Shown: positions 43,856 to 53,217, numbered from the stretch's first letter. The stretch is DNA of 64,000 nt from Parafilimonas terrae (GCF_900115755.1 NZ_FOXQ01000001.1:1054001-1118000), one strand, 5' to 3'. The notes: a model not told the origin generated them from the sequence alone. Made by a program: numbers and translations.

Positions 43856-44623
43856 ATGAGTTTGCAGATTTTACGTCCTCTCGCCATTATCGATCTTGAA
43901 ACTACAGGAATAGATTTGGCAACTGACAAAATAATAGAAATTGCTATTGTAAAGCTAATGCCGGATGGCACCACGCAGAAAAAAAGAAAGCTGATTAATC
44001 CGCAAAAGCCCATCCCGCAGGCATCAAGCAATGTGCATGGCATTACCGATGAGATGATTAAAGATGCGCCAACCTTTAAACAGGTGGCCAACGAGATAAA
44101 GCAATTCCTCTCCGGCTGCGATTTGGGTGGCTACAATAGTAACCGGTTTGATGTTCCCATGCTGGTGGAAGAATTTCTAAGATCCGGCCTTGATTTTTCT
44201 ATGGAAGGCAGAAAACTGGTGGATGTACAGAAAATATTTCACAGCATGGAGCAGCGCACTTTAAGTGCGGCTTACAGGTTTTATTGTAATAAAGTGCTGG
44301 AAAATGCCCATAGCGCCGAAGCCGATGCGGAAGCTACGCTGGAAATTCTGCATGCCCAGGTATTACGCTACCCGCAGCTTGGCTTAACCATTGAAACCAT
44401 TTTAAATTGTATTGGCGAAGACGATTGCGTAGATTTTGCCCGCAGGATGGTTATGGTTGACGGTGTAGAAACCTTCAATTTTGGTAAGCATAAAGGCAAG
44501 CGTGTTGCAGATGTTTTAAAGGCCGAACCACAGTACTATGACTGGATGATGAAAGGCGATTTTTCGCTTCACACTAAACAAAAGCTTACAGAGATATTTA
44601 ACCGCAATTTTTTGAAAAAATAA
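43856..44623 (+). CDS. DnaQ-like 3'-5' exonuclease
   Basis: 255 residues. The exonuclease core has the DEDDh set: IIDLETTGIDLATDKIIEIA (Asp, Glu), HGITDEMIKDAP, YNSNRFDVPMLVEEF (Asp), and HSAEADAEATLEIL (His, Asp). The C-terminal domain FNFGKHKGKRVADVLKAEPQYYDWMM is the exodeoxyribonuclease X-like module seen in Bacteroidota members. It degrades single-stranded 3' ends in repair or proofreading; it is not itself the polymerase epsilon subunit. A TACTTTCG element (43830-43837) may be its -7 box. A terminator follows. Confidence 0.93.
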   Translation: MSLQILRPLAIIDLETTGIDLATDKIIEIAIVKLMPDGTTQKKRKLINPQKPIPQASSNVHGITDEMIKDAPTFKQVANEIKQFLSGCDLGGYNSNRFDVPMLVEEFLRSGLDFSMEGRKLVDVQKIFHSMEQRTLSAAYRFYCNKVLENAHSAEADAEATLEILHAQVLRYPQLGLTIETILNCIGEDDCVDFARRMVMVDGVETFNFGKHKGKRVADVLKAEPQYYDWMMKGDFSLHTKQKLTEIFNRNFLKK

Positions 44624-44626
44624 ATT

Positions 44627-44650
44627 AAGTCAAAATTTGGCTTTTTATTT
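44627..44650 (+). terminator. Probable terminator of the exonuclease gene
   Basis: AAGTCAA (44627-44633) pairs with TTGGCTT (44637-44643, one wobble), followed by TTTATTT. The loop is short (3 nt). Confidence 0.5.
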
Positions 44651-44710
44651 ATCTTATTGAGGCAGAATATTGTATTTTCGGTAACTGTCTTAATAAGCCG
44701 CTTTTTGCCT

Positions 44711-45511
44711 TTGGAAAAATTAGTTATTATACCCACGTACAACGAAATAGAGAATATTCCGCTTATTCTTAAAGCTATCTTTTCGTTGCAATTAAATTAT
44801 CATGTGCTGGTAATTGATGATAATTCACCGGACGGCACGGCAGCTAAAGTGGAAGAGCTTCAGTTTTTTTATCCCAACCAGTTATTTATTTTAAAACGCA
44901 GCGGCAAGCTCGGTTTGGGCACTGCTTATATTGAAGGTTTTAAATGGGCAATCAAAAACCGGTATGACTTTATTTTTGAAATGGATGCCGATTTTTCCCA
45001 TAACCCGGTTGACCTTGAACGTTTATATTCAGCCTGCAAAAAAGATGGTTTTGATGTGGCCGTAGGCAGCCGTTATGTTCCCGGAGGAAAGATAGAAAAC
45101 TGGCCTTTAGACCGGCATATTTACTCAAAAGGCGGCGCCCTATATACCAGGATGATAACTTTTATGCCTGTAAAAGACCCTACGGCAGGCTTTGTTTGTT
45201 ACAGAAGGAAAGTATTGGAAACCATAAACTTTGATGAAATAAAATTCGTTGGTTATGCTTTCCAGATTGAAATGAAATTTGCTGCCTGGAAGCTTGGTTT
45301 CAAAATAACCGAAGTACCAATTGTGTTCATTGACCGTAAAATAGGCGTGAGCAAAATGAGCGGCAAAATTTTAAAAGAAGGCGTATTCGGCGTGCTTTCC
45401 ATCCAGGTAAAAAGCATGTTTGGCAATTACCGTAAACGCATGAGAACGCGCCCGCCAACGCATAATTATATTCAGCCCGCTTTCACCGAAACAGATAACC
45501 TAACCTCCTGA
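44711..45511 (+). CDS. Polyprenol/dolichol-phosphate mannose synthase-like glycosyltransferase (GT2)
   Basis: 266 residues from the TTG at 44711, where the family sequence begins (EKLVIIPTYNEIENIPLIL); a TTG 18 codons earlier is also open. GT-A fold: VIDDNSPDGTAAKVEEL, the DxD-type MDADFSHNPVDLERL, SRYVPGGKIENWP, FVCYRRKVLETI and VPIVFIDRKIGVSKMSG. It transfers a sugar, usually mannose, from a nucleotide donor to a polyprenyl phosphate. No C-terminal membrane helices, as in Dpm1-type soluble forms. A TATTTTCG element at about 44672-44679 could be the -7 box and supports the downstream start. Confidence 0.9.
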   Translation: MEKLVIIPTYNEIENIPLILKAIFSLQLNYHVLVIDDNSPDGTAAKVEELQFFYPNQLFILKRSGKLGLGTAYIEGFKWAIKNRYDFIFEMDADFSHNPVDLERLYSACKKDGFDVAVGSRYVPGGKIENWPLDRHIYSKGGALYTRMITFMPVKDPTAGFVCYRRKVLETINFDEIKFVGYAFQIEMKFAAWKLGFKITEVPIVFIDRKIGVSKMSGKILKEGVFGVLSIQVKSMFGNYRKRMRTRPPTHNYIQPAFTETDNLTS

Positions 45512-45673
45512 TTATTACTTCTTTATTAATTTCAACAAAACCTTTATTTGTTCTTTATATTATTTCAATAATTTTGCTTGCGAGTTTGATTTAATTACTA
45601 CCCCATACTTACTTTCTAAACTCTATCCCATTAAGTTCACAAATATTTTGTAATTAAAATCTGAGGGCAGGCT

Positions 45674-45940
45674 ATGTATTCTTATGCATTATTGGAACCC
45701 GGTTGTTTTTACCTGGTTCAGGAAAAGGAAAATGAAGGATTAATTCTATTGCAGGTAAAGATTGTGAGCGATCACTGTATGTATGTTGAAAAATATCCCG
45801 AAGGCATTGTGCAGGAATGGAAGCGAAAAACAGATCCCATCTTTGATATAGTTGAATTGTTGAGCGACGAAAAGGTAAAGGAATGGACCAATGCATATTA
45901 CAGCAATGAAGATGCGTATTATGAAGAGGATGATGAATGA
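45674..45940 (+). CDS. Small acidic protein of unknown function
   Basis: 88 residues. Mixed alpha/beta-looking N-terminal part (YSYALLEPGCFYLVQEKENEG, LLQVKIVSDHCMYVEKY) and a strongly acidic C-terminus (NEDAYYEEDDE). The purine-rich GAGGGCAGG before the ATG could act as ribosome binding site. Not recognised as a known family. It is followed immediately by a 7-bp repeat array and then the convergent porX gene. Confidence 0.7.
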   Translation: MYSYALLEPGCFYLVQEKENEGLILLQVKIVSDHCMYVEKYPEGIVQEWKRKTDPIFDIVELLSDEKVKEWTNAYYSNEDAYYEEDDE

Positions 45941-45941
45941 T

Positions 45942-45969
45942 GACGTGAAGCGTGAAGCGTCAAACGTGA
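45942..45969. repeat. 7-bp-period array after the small acidic gene
   Basis: Four heptamers in exact register: GACGTGA, AGCGTGA, AGCGTCA, AACGTGA. It begins two bases after the stop codon. Confidence 0.8.
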
Positions 45970-46046
45970 AAACTTGAGATTTGATTACTGTTATAAAATG
46001 TTGCTTTTATAAAAGATGTCTTTGCTTGAAATATTCCTGCAACCTG

Positions 46047-46074
46047 TGATTCACGATTGGCGATTCACGATATT
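46047..46074. repeat. 7-bp-period array at the end of porX
   Basis: Four heptamers in register: TGATTCA, CGATTGG, CGATTCA, CGATATT. The last copy overlaps the porX stop codon. It forms a pair with the array 78 bp to the left. Confidence 0.75.
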
Positions 46075-47626
46075 ATTTGCTTGTCATCCTAACAAAAGGG
46101 ATCAGCATTTCTTCCATGCTTACACCGCCATGCTGAAAAGTATTACGGTAATAATTCACATAATAATTGTAATTATTAGGATAGCATAAATAAGCATTCT
46201 CCCTTGCAAAAATGTAAGATGAATTTACATTAGGCACCGGCAGGCCTGCATGGCGCGGATCGCGGAAAGCCAACACATCTTTCGCTTCGTAATTCAGATT
46301 ACGGCCATGTTTGTAACGAAGATTGGCCGTAGTTTGTTTATCACCAATAACCTTGCAAGGTGTATTTACCCGCACGCTGCCATGATCGGTTGCAAGTATG
46401 AGGTTAATATTTTTATCCGCAACTTTCTTCAAGGCCTGGTGCAACGGGCTATGTTCAAACCAGCTTTTTGTAATGCTGCGATAACTGGTTTCATCGCCGG
46501 CAAGTTCTTTCAGCACTTCCATTTCCGTTCTTGCATGGCTGAGCATATCAACAAAATTGTACACAATAATATTCAGGTCATTATTTAATAAGTTATGGAT
46601 ATTGTTAACCAACTGCTGCCCGTCATTATGATGAAGCACTTTGGTATAACTGAATTTTATGTCATCCTTTTTTAACCGCTTTAACTGCGCTTTAAAAAAA
46701 TCTTCCTCATATAAATTTTTGCTGCCTTCTTCGTCATCATTTTTCCATTGGCTGGGAAAATTTTTTTCTATATCAACCGGCAGCAACCCTGAGAAAATTG
46801 CATTGCGGCTGTACTGCGTTGCCGTTGGTAAAATACTGTAAAAAGTATCTTCCTCTTCAATACGAAAGCTTTCCATAAAAATGGGTTGTATGGCTTTCCA
46901 CTGATCTAAGCGAAGATTATCTATCAATATAAAAAAAGTCGTCTCACCCTTTTTTACCTGTGGTAAAATTTTTTGTTTGAATAAAGTATGGCTCATAACA
47001 GGCGCATCATCACCCTTTGCATTAATCCAGTTGGCGTAATTTTTACTGATGAATTTAAAAAATTCCGTATTCGCTTCCTGTTTTTGTGTTTGAAAAACTT
47101 CCTGCATTTCGGGGCTGTTGCTTTTCTCCATTTCCAGCTCCCAGTAAACAAGTTTTTTATAAATATCCATCCACTCATTATAATCCGGGTTGCTGTTCAG
47201 CACCATAAACAAATTACGAAACTGCTGCTGATAAGCTGAAGTTGTTTTTTCTGCAACCAATCTTTTATTGTCGATAATTTTTTTAAGGCAAAGCAAAACC
47301 TGGTTAGGGTTTACGGGTTTAATAAGATAATCTGTTATCTGGCTGCCAATGGCTTCTTCCATTAAATTCTCAGTTTCATTCTTGGTTATCATAACCACCG
47401 GAATGTTTTTCACCTCTTTTATTTTCTGTAAAGTTTCCAGGCCTGTTATTCCAGGCATAGTTTCATCCAGCAAAACAACATCCAGCGTGTTATCCTTTAC
47501 AAAATCAACCGCATCAAAACCATTGGTTCTTGTGTGTACTTCATAACCTTTATTCTCTAAAAATAATTTTTGCGATTGAAGGTTTTCTATTTCATCATCT
47601 ACCCAGAGTATAGTTGCTACTGCCAT
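46073..47626 (-). CDS. porX: PorX: response regulator with PglZ/alkaline phosphatase-like domain (T9SS regulator)
   Basis: 517 residues. N-terminal receiver domain (1-125): ILWVDDEIENLQ, phospho-acceptor D54 in DVVLLDETMPGITG, and VNPNQVLLCLKKI. After a helical linker comes a PglZ/alkaline phosphatase-like domain with DNLRLDQWKAIQP, VYNFVDMLSHARTEME and LATDHGSVRVN as metal-site motifs. In Porphyromonas and Flavobacterium PorX works with PorY and a sigma factor to control type IX secretion genes, and the PglZ domain is a phosphodiesterase. No PorY kinase or T9SS structural gene lies in this window. Confidence 0.92.
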   Translation of the reverse strand: MAVATILWVDDEIENLQSQKLFLENKGYEVHTRTNGFDAVDFVKDNTLDVVLLDETMPGITGLETLQKIKEVKNIPVVMITKNETENLMEEAIGSQITDYLIKPVNPNQVLLCLKKIIDNKRLVAEKTTSAYQQQFRNLFMVLNSNPDYNEWMDIYKKLVYWELEMEKSNSPEMQEVFQTQKQEANTEFFKFISKNYANWINAKGDDAPVMSHTLFKQKILPQVKKGETTFFILIDNLRLDQWKAIQPIFMESFRIEEEDTFYSILPTATQYSRNAIFSGLLPVDIEKNFPSQWKNDDEEGSKNLYEEDFFKAQLKRLKKDDIKFSYTKVLHHNDGQQLVNNIHNLLNNDLNIIVYNFVDMLSHARTEMEVLKELAGDETSYRSITKSWFEHSPLHQALKKVADKNINLILATDHGSVRVNTPCKVIGDKQTTANLRYKHGRNLNYEAKDVLAFRDPRHAGLPVPNVNSSYIFARENAYLCYPNNYNYYVNYYRNTFQHGGVSMEEMLIPFVRMTSK

Positions 47627-47786
47627 ATAAATATTTTATGATGCAATGATTTTTTTGATTTGCGGTTTTCAACCAAAATGTTACAATCTTTGTAAACAAG
47701 CGCGGTTTGTAAAATTATCTTTTTAAAACTCCGTTATTGCATAGCTAAATGTTATTAATGGCCGATTTAACAAAGCCTCAACAGTA

Positions 47787-48989
47787 ATGCCAGCATCAAA
47801 AAGAAAGATTATTAACGATCCGATTTATGGTTTTATCACCATCGATGATCCGCTGCTTTTTGATGTTATCAATCATCCCTGGTACCAGCGTTTACGCCGC
47901 ATTTATCAAATGGCTTTAGCCCAAATGGTGTACCCCGGCGCCGTGCATTCAAGGCTGCATCATTCATTGGGCGCCTATCATTTAATTTGCCTTGCCATAA
48001 ACGAGCTGAAGCAAAAGGGAATTGATATTAGCTATGAAGAAGAAATTGCCGCTAAATCTGCCATATTGCTGCACGATATTGGTCACGGCCCTTTCTCGCA
48101 TGCACTGGAGCATATTCTCGTGCCGGGCGTTCATCATGAAATGATAGGTTTTCGTATCATGCAAAAACTTAATGATGAATTAAACGGAAGGCTAACCACT
48201 GCTATCGGCATCTTCACTAATAAATATCCCAAGCAATTTCTGCACCAGCTAATAAGCGGCCAATTAGATGTTGACCGTATGGATTATTTAACCCGCGACA
48301 GCTTTTTTACCGGTGTAAGCGAAGGCGTAATTGGTTACGACCGCATTTTAAAAATGCTTGCTGTGCACGATGGACAATTAATGGTGGAAGAAAAGGGTAC
48401 TTACAGTGTTGAAAAATTTTTGGTAGCGCGCAGGCAAATGTATTGGCAGGTGTATTTGCATAAAACCGTTTTAGCGGCAGAAAAAATGATTGTAAAAATT
48501 ATTGAACGCGCAAGGGAAATTTTTGACGACAGTTTAAAACTCAATTCAACGCTTGATTATTTCTTTAAAGGCTTTTCTGAAATGAATGATGAAGCGCTTG
48601 AAAAATTTTGTCTTATAGATGATTACGATGTAATGTTTGCCGTAAAGAAATGGAGCAGCCATACAGATAAAGTGCTTTCAACTTTATGCAGCAATTTATT
48701 AAACCGCAAACTTTATAAATGCAGGCTGCAAACGCAGGCTTTTGATGTAAGTGAGATTGAAGAAAAGCGAAAACAAATGGCCGCGAAAATGAATATATCT
48801 GTACATGAAGCCGGCTATTTTGTTTTTACAGGCGAGGCTATGAATACAACATACCGGTTGCAGGATGAACAAATCAACATTCTTTCAAAAAATGGAAATG
48901 TTAAAGACATATCCCAGGTTGATGATCCTCTCATCCACAAAACACTTTCTATGCCCGTTAAAAAATTTTACATTTGCCAATTAGTTTGA
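47787..48989 (+). CDS. HD-domain phosphohydrolase (dNTPase-like)
   Basis: 400 residues. HD motif residues: HSRLHHSLGAYHL (His), LLHDIGHGPFSHALEH (His-Asp), and QLDVDRMDYLTRDSFFTGV (late Asp). This is the layout of SAMHD1/YdhJ-like HD proteins, which hydrolyse dNTPs or other nucleotides. It precedes lpxD by 51 bp, so it is co-oriented with, and perhaps transcribed with, the lipid A genes. Its own substrate has not been shown. The upstream porX gene diverges. Confidence 0.88.
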   Translation: MPASKRKIINDPIYGFITIDDPLLFDVINHPWYQRLRRIYQMALAQMVYPGAVHSRLHHSLGAYHLICLAINELKQKGIDISYEEEIAAKSAILLHDIGHGPFSHALEHILVPGVHHEMIGFRIMQKLNDELNGRLTTAIGIFTNKYPKQFLHQLISGQLDVDRMDYLTRDSFFTGVSEGVIGYDRILKMLAVHDGQLMVEEKGTYSVEKFLVARRQMYWQVYLHKTVLAAEKMIVKIIERAREIFDDSLKLNSTLDYFFKGFSEMNDEALEKFCLIDDYDVMFAVKKWSSHTDKVLSTLCSNLLNRKLYKCRLQTQAFDVSEIEEKRKQMAAKMNISVHEAGYFVFTGEAMNTTYRLQDEQINILSKNGNVKDISQVDDPLIHKTLSMPVKKFYICQLV

Positions 48990-49040
48990 CACTGCATATT
49001 TTTATATGATGCCATATACAGGAACAATAAAATCTAATGT

Positions 49041-50093
49041 ATGAAGATCAATGCAGAACGCATTGCCCAGTTTTTAGAAGGGAAGGTTGAAGGGAACGGA
49101 AATGCCGAAGTTGGTTCTTTTGGTAAAATAGAAGAAGCCAGAGAAGGCCAGCTCGCTTTTTTTGCCAATCCCAAGTATGAAGAATTCCTGTATAAAACCA
49201 AGGCATCTGTTGTTTTATTAAACGATAATTATGAGTTGAAACAGCCGGTTACAGCAACGCTGATCCGCGTGCCGGATGCTTATATAGCTTTCGCCAAATT
49301 GCTGCAGATATACGAGGAACTGATGAAATCGCAGTTAACCGGTATTCAGCAGCCAAGTTACATAGATGAATCAGCGAAATTAGGTGAGGAAGTTTTTGTG
49401 GGCGCTTTCACTTATGTGGGTGCAAATGCTGTTATAGGCAATAATGTAAAATTGTATCCCGGTGTGTATGTTGGCAACGATGTAAAGATTGATGATAACA
49501 CCATTCTTCATCCTGGTGTAAAAATTTATTTTGGTTGCCAGATAGGAAAAAATGTAACCATACATGCGGGAACGGTTATTGGCGGCGATGGTTTTGGTTT
49601 TGCTCCCCAGGATGACGGCAGTTACAAAAAAGTACCGCAAATTGGCAATGTGGTTATAGAAGACAACGTTGAAATTGGCAGTAATGCCACTATTGACCGG
49701 GCCACAGTTGGATCCACCATCATTCATTCAGGCACCAAACTCGATAACCTTATCCAAATTGCACATAATGTTGAAATTGGCTGCAATACGGTAATTGCAG
49801 CGCAGGCAGGCGTTAGCGGCAGCACCAAAATAGGAAAGAATGCCATGATCGGCGGGCAGGTGGGCATTGTTGGCCACCTTCAAATTGCCGATGGCGCCAA
49901 AATAAATGCACAAAGCGGCGTATCAAAATCAATAAAAGAAAAAAATACCGCGGTTACTGGTTCACCGGCTTATGATTACACAAGCGCTTTGCGCAGCCAG
50001 GCATTAACCCGCAACCTTCCGCAAATCGAAAAAAGGCTGGCTGAGCTTGAAAAACTCGTTCAGCAATTAATGCAGGAGAAAATTAATTTTTAA
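49041..50093 (+). CDS. lpxD: UDP-3-O-(3-hydroxyacyl)glucosamine N-acyltransferase LpxD
   Basis: 350 residues. N-terminal LpxD uridine-binding domain ([23 protein letters not shown]), then a left-handed beta helix of hexapeptide repeats (about residues 110-310) and the conserved [10 protein letters not shown] with the catalytic-site His in [13 protein letters not shown]-terminal helix closes the trimer. It adds the N-linked hydroxyacyl chain in the third lipid A step. It is followed by lpxC-fabZ and lpxA. Confidence 0.97.
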   Translation: MKINAERIAQFLEGKVEGNGNAEVGSFGKIEEAREGQLAFFANPKYEEFLYKTKASVVLLNDNYELKQPVTATLIRVPDAYIAFAKLLQIYEELMKSQLTGIQQPSYIDESAKLGEEVFVGAFTYVGANAVIGNNVKLYPGVYVGNDVKIDDNTILHPGVKIYFGCQIGKNVTIHAGTVIGGDGFGFAPQDDGSYKKVPQIGNVVIEDNVEIGSNATIDRATVGSTIIHSGTKLDNLIQIAHNVEIGCNTVIAAQAGVSGSTKIGKNAMIGGQVGIVGHLQIADGAKINAQSGVSKSIKEKNTAVTGSPAYDYTSALRSQALTRNLPQIEKRLAELEKLVQQLMQEKINF

Positions 50094-50147
50094 ATTGAAT
50101 TTATAGCATCATCTATCCTTTTAAACTATTACCAAAATCAGAAAGCT

Positions 50148-50155
50148 TAGTTTTG
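50148..50155 (+). promoter_or_regulatory. Candidate -7 box upstream of lpxC-fabZ
   Basis: TAGTTTTG matches TAnnTTTG; the -33 element is weak. It could give the fused gene its own transcript in addition to read-through from lpxD. Confidence 0.35.
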
Positions 50156-50215
50156 CACGCCGGTAAATATTCAGATTAATAAATATTGAAAAAATCCAGC
50201 ATAAAAAACTTAAGA

Positions 50216-51622
50216 ATGGATGTAAATTTTAATCCAGATAAACAGCACACCTTAGCTAAAGCAATTACCGTCAGTGGCACCGGTTTACATACAGGCGTTT
50301 TGGTTGATATGAAACTCAGTCCTGCCCATCCGGGTTTTGGCATTCAGTTTCAGCGTACGGATTTGCCAGGTTCTTCTGCCATAAAAGCTGATTGCGATTT
50401 TGTAACTGATACCAGCCGCGGCACTACCTTGCAAATTGGCGAAGCCAGAGTAAGCACGATAGAGCATTTGCTGGCTGCCCTTACCGGCATGGGCGTTGAC
50501 AATGTTTTGATTGAACTGAACGGCCCCGAAGTGCCTATTATGGATGGCAGTTCGCAGCCTTTTATTGAACATATTGAAGAAGCCGGCGTGGTAGAGCAGG
50601 AGGCTGCAAAAGCGTGGTACAGTATTGAAGAAAACATTTATTATTTTGATGAGGAGAAAAGGGTGGAAATGACGGCGCTGCCATCAACCAACTACCGTAT
50701 TACCACATTAATAGATTTTAACAGCCCCGTTTTGGGCACACAGCATGCAGGTTTAAAAAACATGCGTGATTTTAAAACCGAAATTGCCCCCTGCCGCACT
50801 TTTTGCTTTTTGCATGAACTTGAAATGCTGCTTGATAATAACCTTATAAAAGGTGGCGATATTAATAATGCCATTGTTATTGTTGATAAAGTAATTGGCG
50901 ACGCCGAATTAAAACGCCTTCAAAAAGTTTTCAAAAAAGACAGGATTGAAGTAAAGAGCGAAGGCTACCTTAATAATCTTGAGCTGCGTTTTCCTAATGA
51001 ACCTGCAAGGCATAAACTATTGGATATTGTTGGAGACCTCACCTTGGTTGGCTATCCGTTAAAGGCAAATATTATTGCCAACAGGCCGGGCCATAGCAGC
51101 AATGTGGCCTTCGCCAAAAAAATAAAGCAGTATATTAAGAAGAACAAACATTTAAAAGATGTGCCTGTTTACGATGCAGCGCAGCCTGCCGTATTTGGCC
51201 TTGATTATATAGAAAAAACATTACCGCACCGGTTCCCGTTTTTATTGGTTGATAAGATTATTGAGTTGACAGATACACGCATTATCGGTATTAAAAATGT
51301 TACTTTCAATGAGTGGTTTTTCCAGGGGCATTTTCCAAATAATCCTGTTATGCCCGGCGTTTTACAAATTGAAGCATTGGCTCAAACCGGTGGCATTCTT
51401 TGTATTAATTCCATGCCTGAAGGAAAATATGATACTTATTTTTTAAAGATCGATAATTGCAAATTCAAACAGAAAGTGGTGCCCGGTGATACGATGGTGC
51501 TGAAAATGGAATTAAACGGGCCTATCAGGCGGGGTATTTGCGACATGAAAGGCACCGTGTATGTAGCCGGAAAAGTGGCAACAGAAGCTAATCTTGTGGC
51601 ACAACTCGTAAAAGTTGATTAA
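50216..51622 (+). CDS. lpxC-fabZ: Bifunctional LpxC deacetylase / FabZ dehydratase
   Basis: 468 residues from the ATG at 50216; a TTG ten codons upstream is open. LpxC half (1-310): TLAKAITVSGTGLHTG, zinc His in STIEHLLAALTGMGVDN, and the late HKLLDIVGDL. FabZ half (320-468): PHRFPFLLVDKI, the catalytic His in FFQGHFPNNPVMPGV and Glu in LQIEALAQTGG, ending with FKQKVVPGDTMVLKMEL. LpxC removes the acetyl group from UDP-3-O-acyl-GlcNAc; FabZ dehydrates 3-hydroxyacyl-ACP in fatty acid synthesis. The fusion is known from Bacteroidota and may balance lipid A against phospholipid flux. Confidence 0.97.
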   Translation: MDVNFNPDKQHTLAKAITVSGTGLHTGVLVDMKLSPAHPGFGIQFQRTDLPGSSAIKADCDFVTDTSRGTTLQIGEARVSTIEHLLAALTGMGVDNVLIELNGPEVPIMDGSSQPFIEHIEEAGVVEQEAAKAWYSIEENIYYFDEEKRVEMTALPSTNYRITTLIDFNSPVLGTQHAGLKNMRDFKTEIAPCRTFCFLHELEMLLDNNLIKGGDINNAIVIVDKVIGDAELKRLQKVFKKDRIEVKSEGYLNNLELRFPNEPARHKLLDIVGDLTLVGYPLKANIIANRPGHSSNVAFAKKIKQYIKKNKHLKDVPVYDAAQPAVFGLDYIEKTLPHRFPFLLVDKIIELTDTRIIGIKNVTFNEWFFQGHFPNNPVMPGVLQIEALAQTGGILCINSMPEGKYDTYFLKIDNCKFKQKVVPGDTMVLKMELNGPIRRGICDMKGTVYVAGKVATEANLVAQLVKVD

Positions 51623-51653
51623 CCAATTTAGCATTATATTAAATATGAACGGC

Positions 51654-51661
51654 TAACTTTG
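51654..51661 (+). promoter_or_regulatory. Candidate -7 box upstream of lpxA
   Basis: TAACTTTG matches TAnnTTTG, 48 bp before the lpxA ATG. A TTTA at 51627-51630 is a weak -33 candidate at 23 bp. Confidence 0.4.
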
Positions 51662-51709
51662 CCGCGTTTTACTTTTAAAAAAATCCTGCATTCATTAATG
51701 CAATATTAA

Positions 51710-52510
51710 ATGATTCATCCGCACACGTACATTCATCCAAATGCCAGACTTGCTGAAAATGCAAAAGTTGACCCCTTTACCGTCATTCACCAAAATGTGG
51801 AAATTGGTGCGGGTACCTGGATAGGCAGCAACGTTACCATTATGGAGGGCGTTAAAATTGGCAAAAACTGCCGCATTTTTCCGGGTGCTGTACTTGGGGC
51901 TGTTCCACAGGATTTAAAATACAGGGATGAAGAAACATACGTTGAAATTGGTGACAATACTACTATAAGAGAATTTGTAACCATACATCGCGGCACCAGT
52001 TACCGCTGGAAAACATCAGTTGGAAAAAATTGCCTCATCATGGCGTACAGCCATATTGCACATGACTGCATAGTGGGCGATAACTGCATTATGAGCAATA
52101 ACAGCCAGATGGCCGGCCACGTGGTGATGGGCGATTATGCCTGGGTAGCGGGTTTTACAGCCATTCACCAGTTTGTAAAAATTGGCCAGCATGCATTTAT
52201 TGCAGGCGGCAGCCTTGTAAGGAAAGATGTTCCGCCTTATATAAAAGCCATAAGAAATCCTTTGAGCTATGGCGGCGTTAACAGTGTGGGTTTAAAAAGA
52301 AGAGGCTTCTCTTTAGATAAGATAAACGCTATCCTCGATATCTACCGTATCATTTACAATAAAGGCCTTAATACAACCAAAGCACTGGAATACATTGAAG
52401 AAGAAATGCCCGCAAGCGATGAACGCGACGAAATTGTTGGTTTTATCCGTGAAAGTGAAAGAGGCATTATAAAGAGATTCTCCAAGCCCGATGCGGACGA
52501 TGAGCAGTAG
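51710..52510 (+). CDS. lpxA: Acyl-ACP--UDP-N-acetylglucosamine O-acyltransferase LpxA
   Basis: 266 residues. Left-handed beta helix of hexapeptide repeats from the N-terminus (MIHPHTYIHPNARLAENAK) to about residue 190, with the catalytic His in MAYSHIAHDCIVGDN and the FVTIHRGT motif. A C-terminal helical domain follows (GLKRRGFSLDKINAILDIYR). It performs the first step of lipid A synthesis. The length is normal for the family. It is 87 bp after lpxC-fabZ, with an ABC ATPase 35 bp downstream. Confidence 0.97.
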   Translation: MIHPHTYIHPNARLAENAKVDPFTVIHQNVEIGAGTWIGSNVTIMEGVKIGKNCRIFPGAVLGAVPQDLKYRDEETYVEIGDNTTIREFVTIHRGTSYRWKTSVGKNCLIMAYSHIAHDCIVGDNCIMSNNSQMAGHVVMGDYAWVAGFTAIHQFVKIGQHAFIAGGSLVRKDVPPYIKAIRNPLSYGGVNSVGLKRRGFSLDKINAILDIYRIIYNKGLNTTKALEYIEEEMPASDERDEIVGFIRESERGIIKRFSKPDADDEQ

Positions 52511-52545
52511 GCAACAGCCACTCTCGTATCTTTGTTAGCAATCAA

Positions 52546-53166
52546 ATGAAAATAAAGCTTACAAATGCCGGCAAACGCTTTAGCCGTGAGTGGATTTTTC
52601 GCAATCTCAGTTATGATTTTTTACCCGGTGTGCAATACGCAATAACCGGTCCTAACGGCAGTGGTAAAAGCACACTGCTGCAGGCTATTGCCGGCGCTTC
52701 CACTTTAAATGAAGGCGGTATAGAATGGCAACCGGGCAATAAGAATATCCAACCTGAAGAAACAAATTCTTATATTTCTATTGCCGCACCTTATCTTGAA
52801 TTGATTGAGGAAATGACGGCCAAAGAATTCCTGCTTTTTCACAGCAACTTCAAAAAATTCATACAAAACATTCCTGTTGAAACTATTTTGGAAGAAGCCG
52901 ATTTAGCGCAGGCAGCCAATAAACAAATCCGCTTTTTCAGCAGCGGTATGAAGCAAAGATTAAAACTGGCGCAGGCATTTTTTTCCGATGTGCCCGTTGT
53001 ACTGCTTGATGAGCCTTGCACCAATCTTGATGCAGCAGGCTTCGCCTTGTATTATAAATGGATTGAAAATTACAGCAATGGAAGGCTGGTTATTATTTCA
53101 AGCAATGATAAAAATGAATTTAGTTTTTGCAGCCAGCAACTGAATATTCTCGACTTTAAACTCTAA
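52546..53166 (+). CDS. ABC transporter ATP-binding protein (orphan)
   Basis: 206 residues. Walker A GPNGSGKSTL (about 35-44), ABC signature in FFSSGMKQRLKLAQAFF, Walker B VVLLDEPCTNLD, and an H-loop region SNDKNEFSF that lacks an obvious switch His. Small CcmA/ABC-2-like subunit without any permease gene beside it. A TATCTTTG -7 box lies at 52527-52534, 12 bp before the ATG. Its place behind lpxA suggests lipid or polysaccharide traffic, but this is only context. Partner unknown. Confidence 0.88.
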   Translation: MKIKLTNAGKRFSREWIFRNLSYDFLPGVQYAITGPNGSGKSTLLQAIAGASTLNEGGIEWQPGNKNIQPEETNSYISIAAPYLELIEEMTAKEFLLFHSNFKKFIQNIPVETILEEADLAQAANKQIRFFSSGMKQRLKLAQAFFSDVPVVLLDEPCTNLDAAGFALYYKWIENYSNGRLVIISSNDKNEFSFCSQQLNILDFKL

Positions 53167-53217
53167 GCCTGTAACATATCCTGCGCTCAGCTAAAAATCC
53201 AAAAAAACTTATGTATA

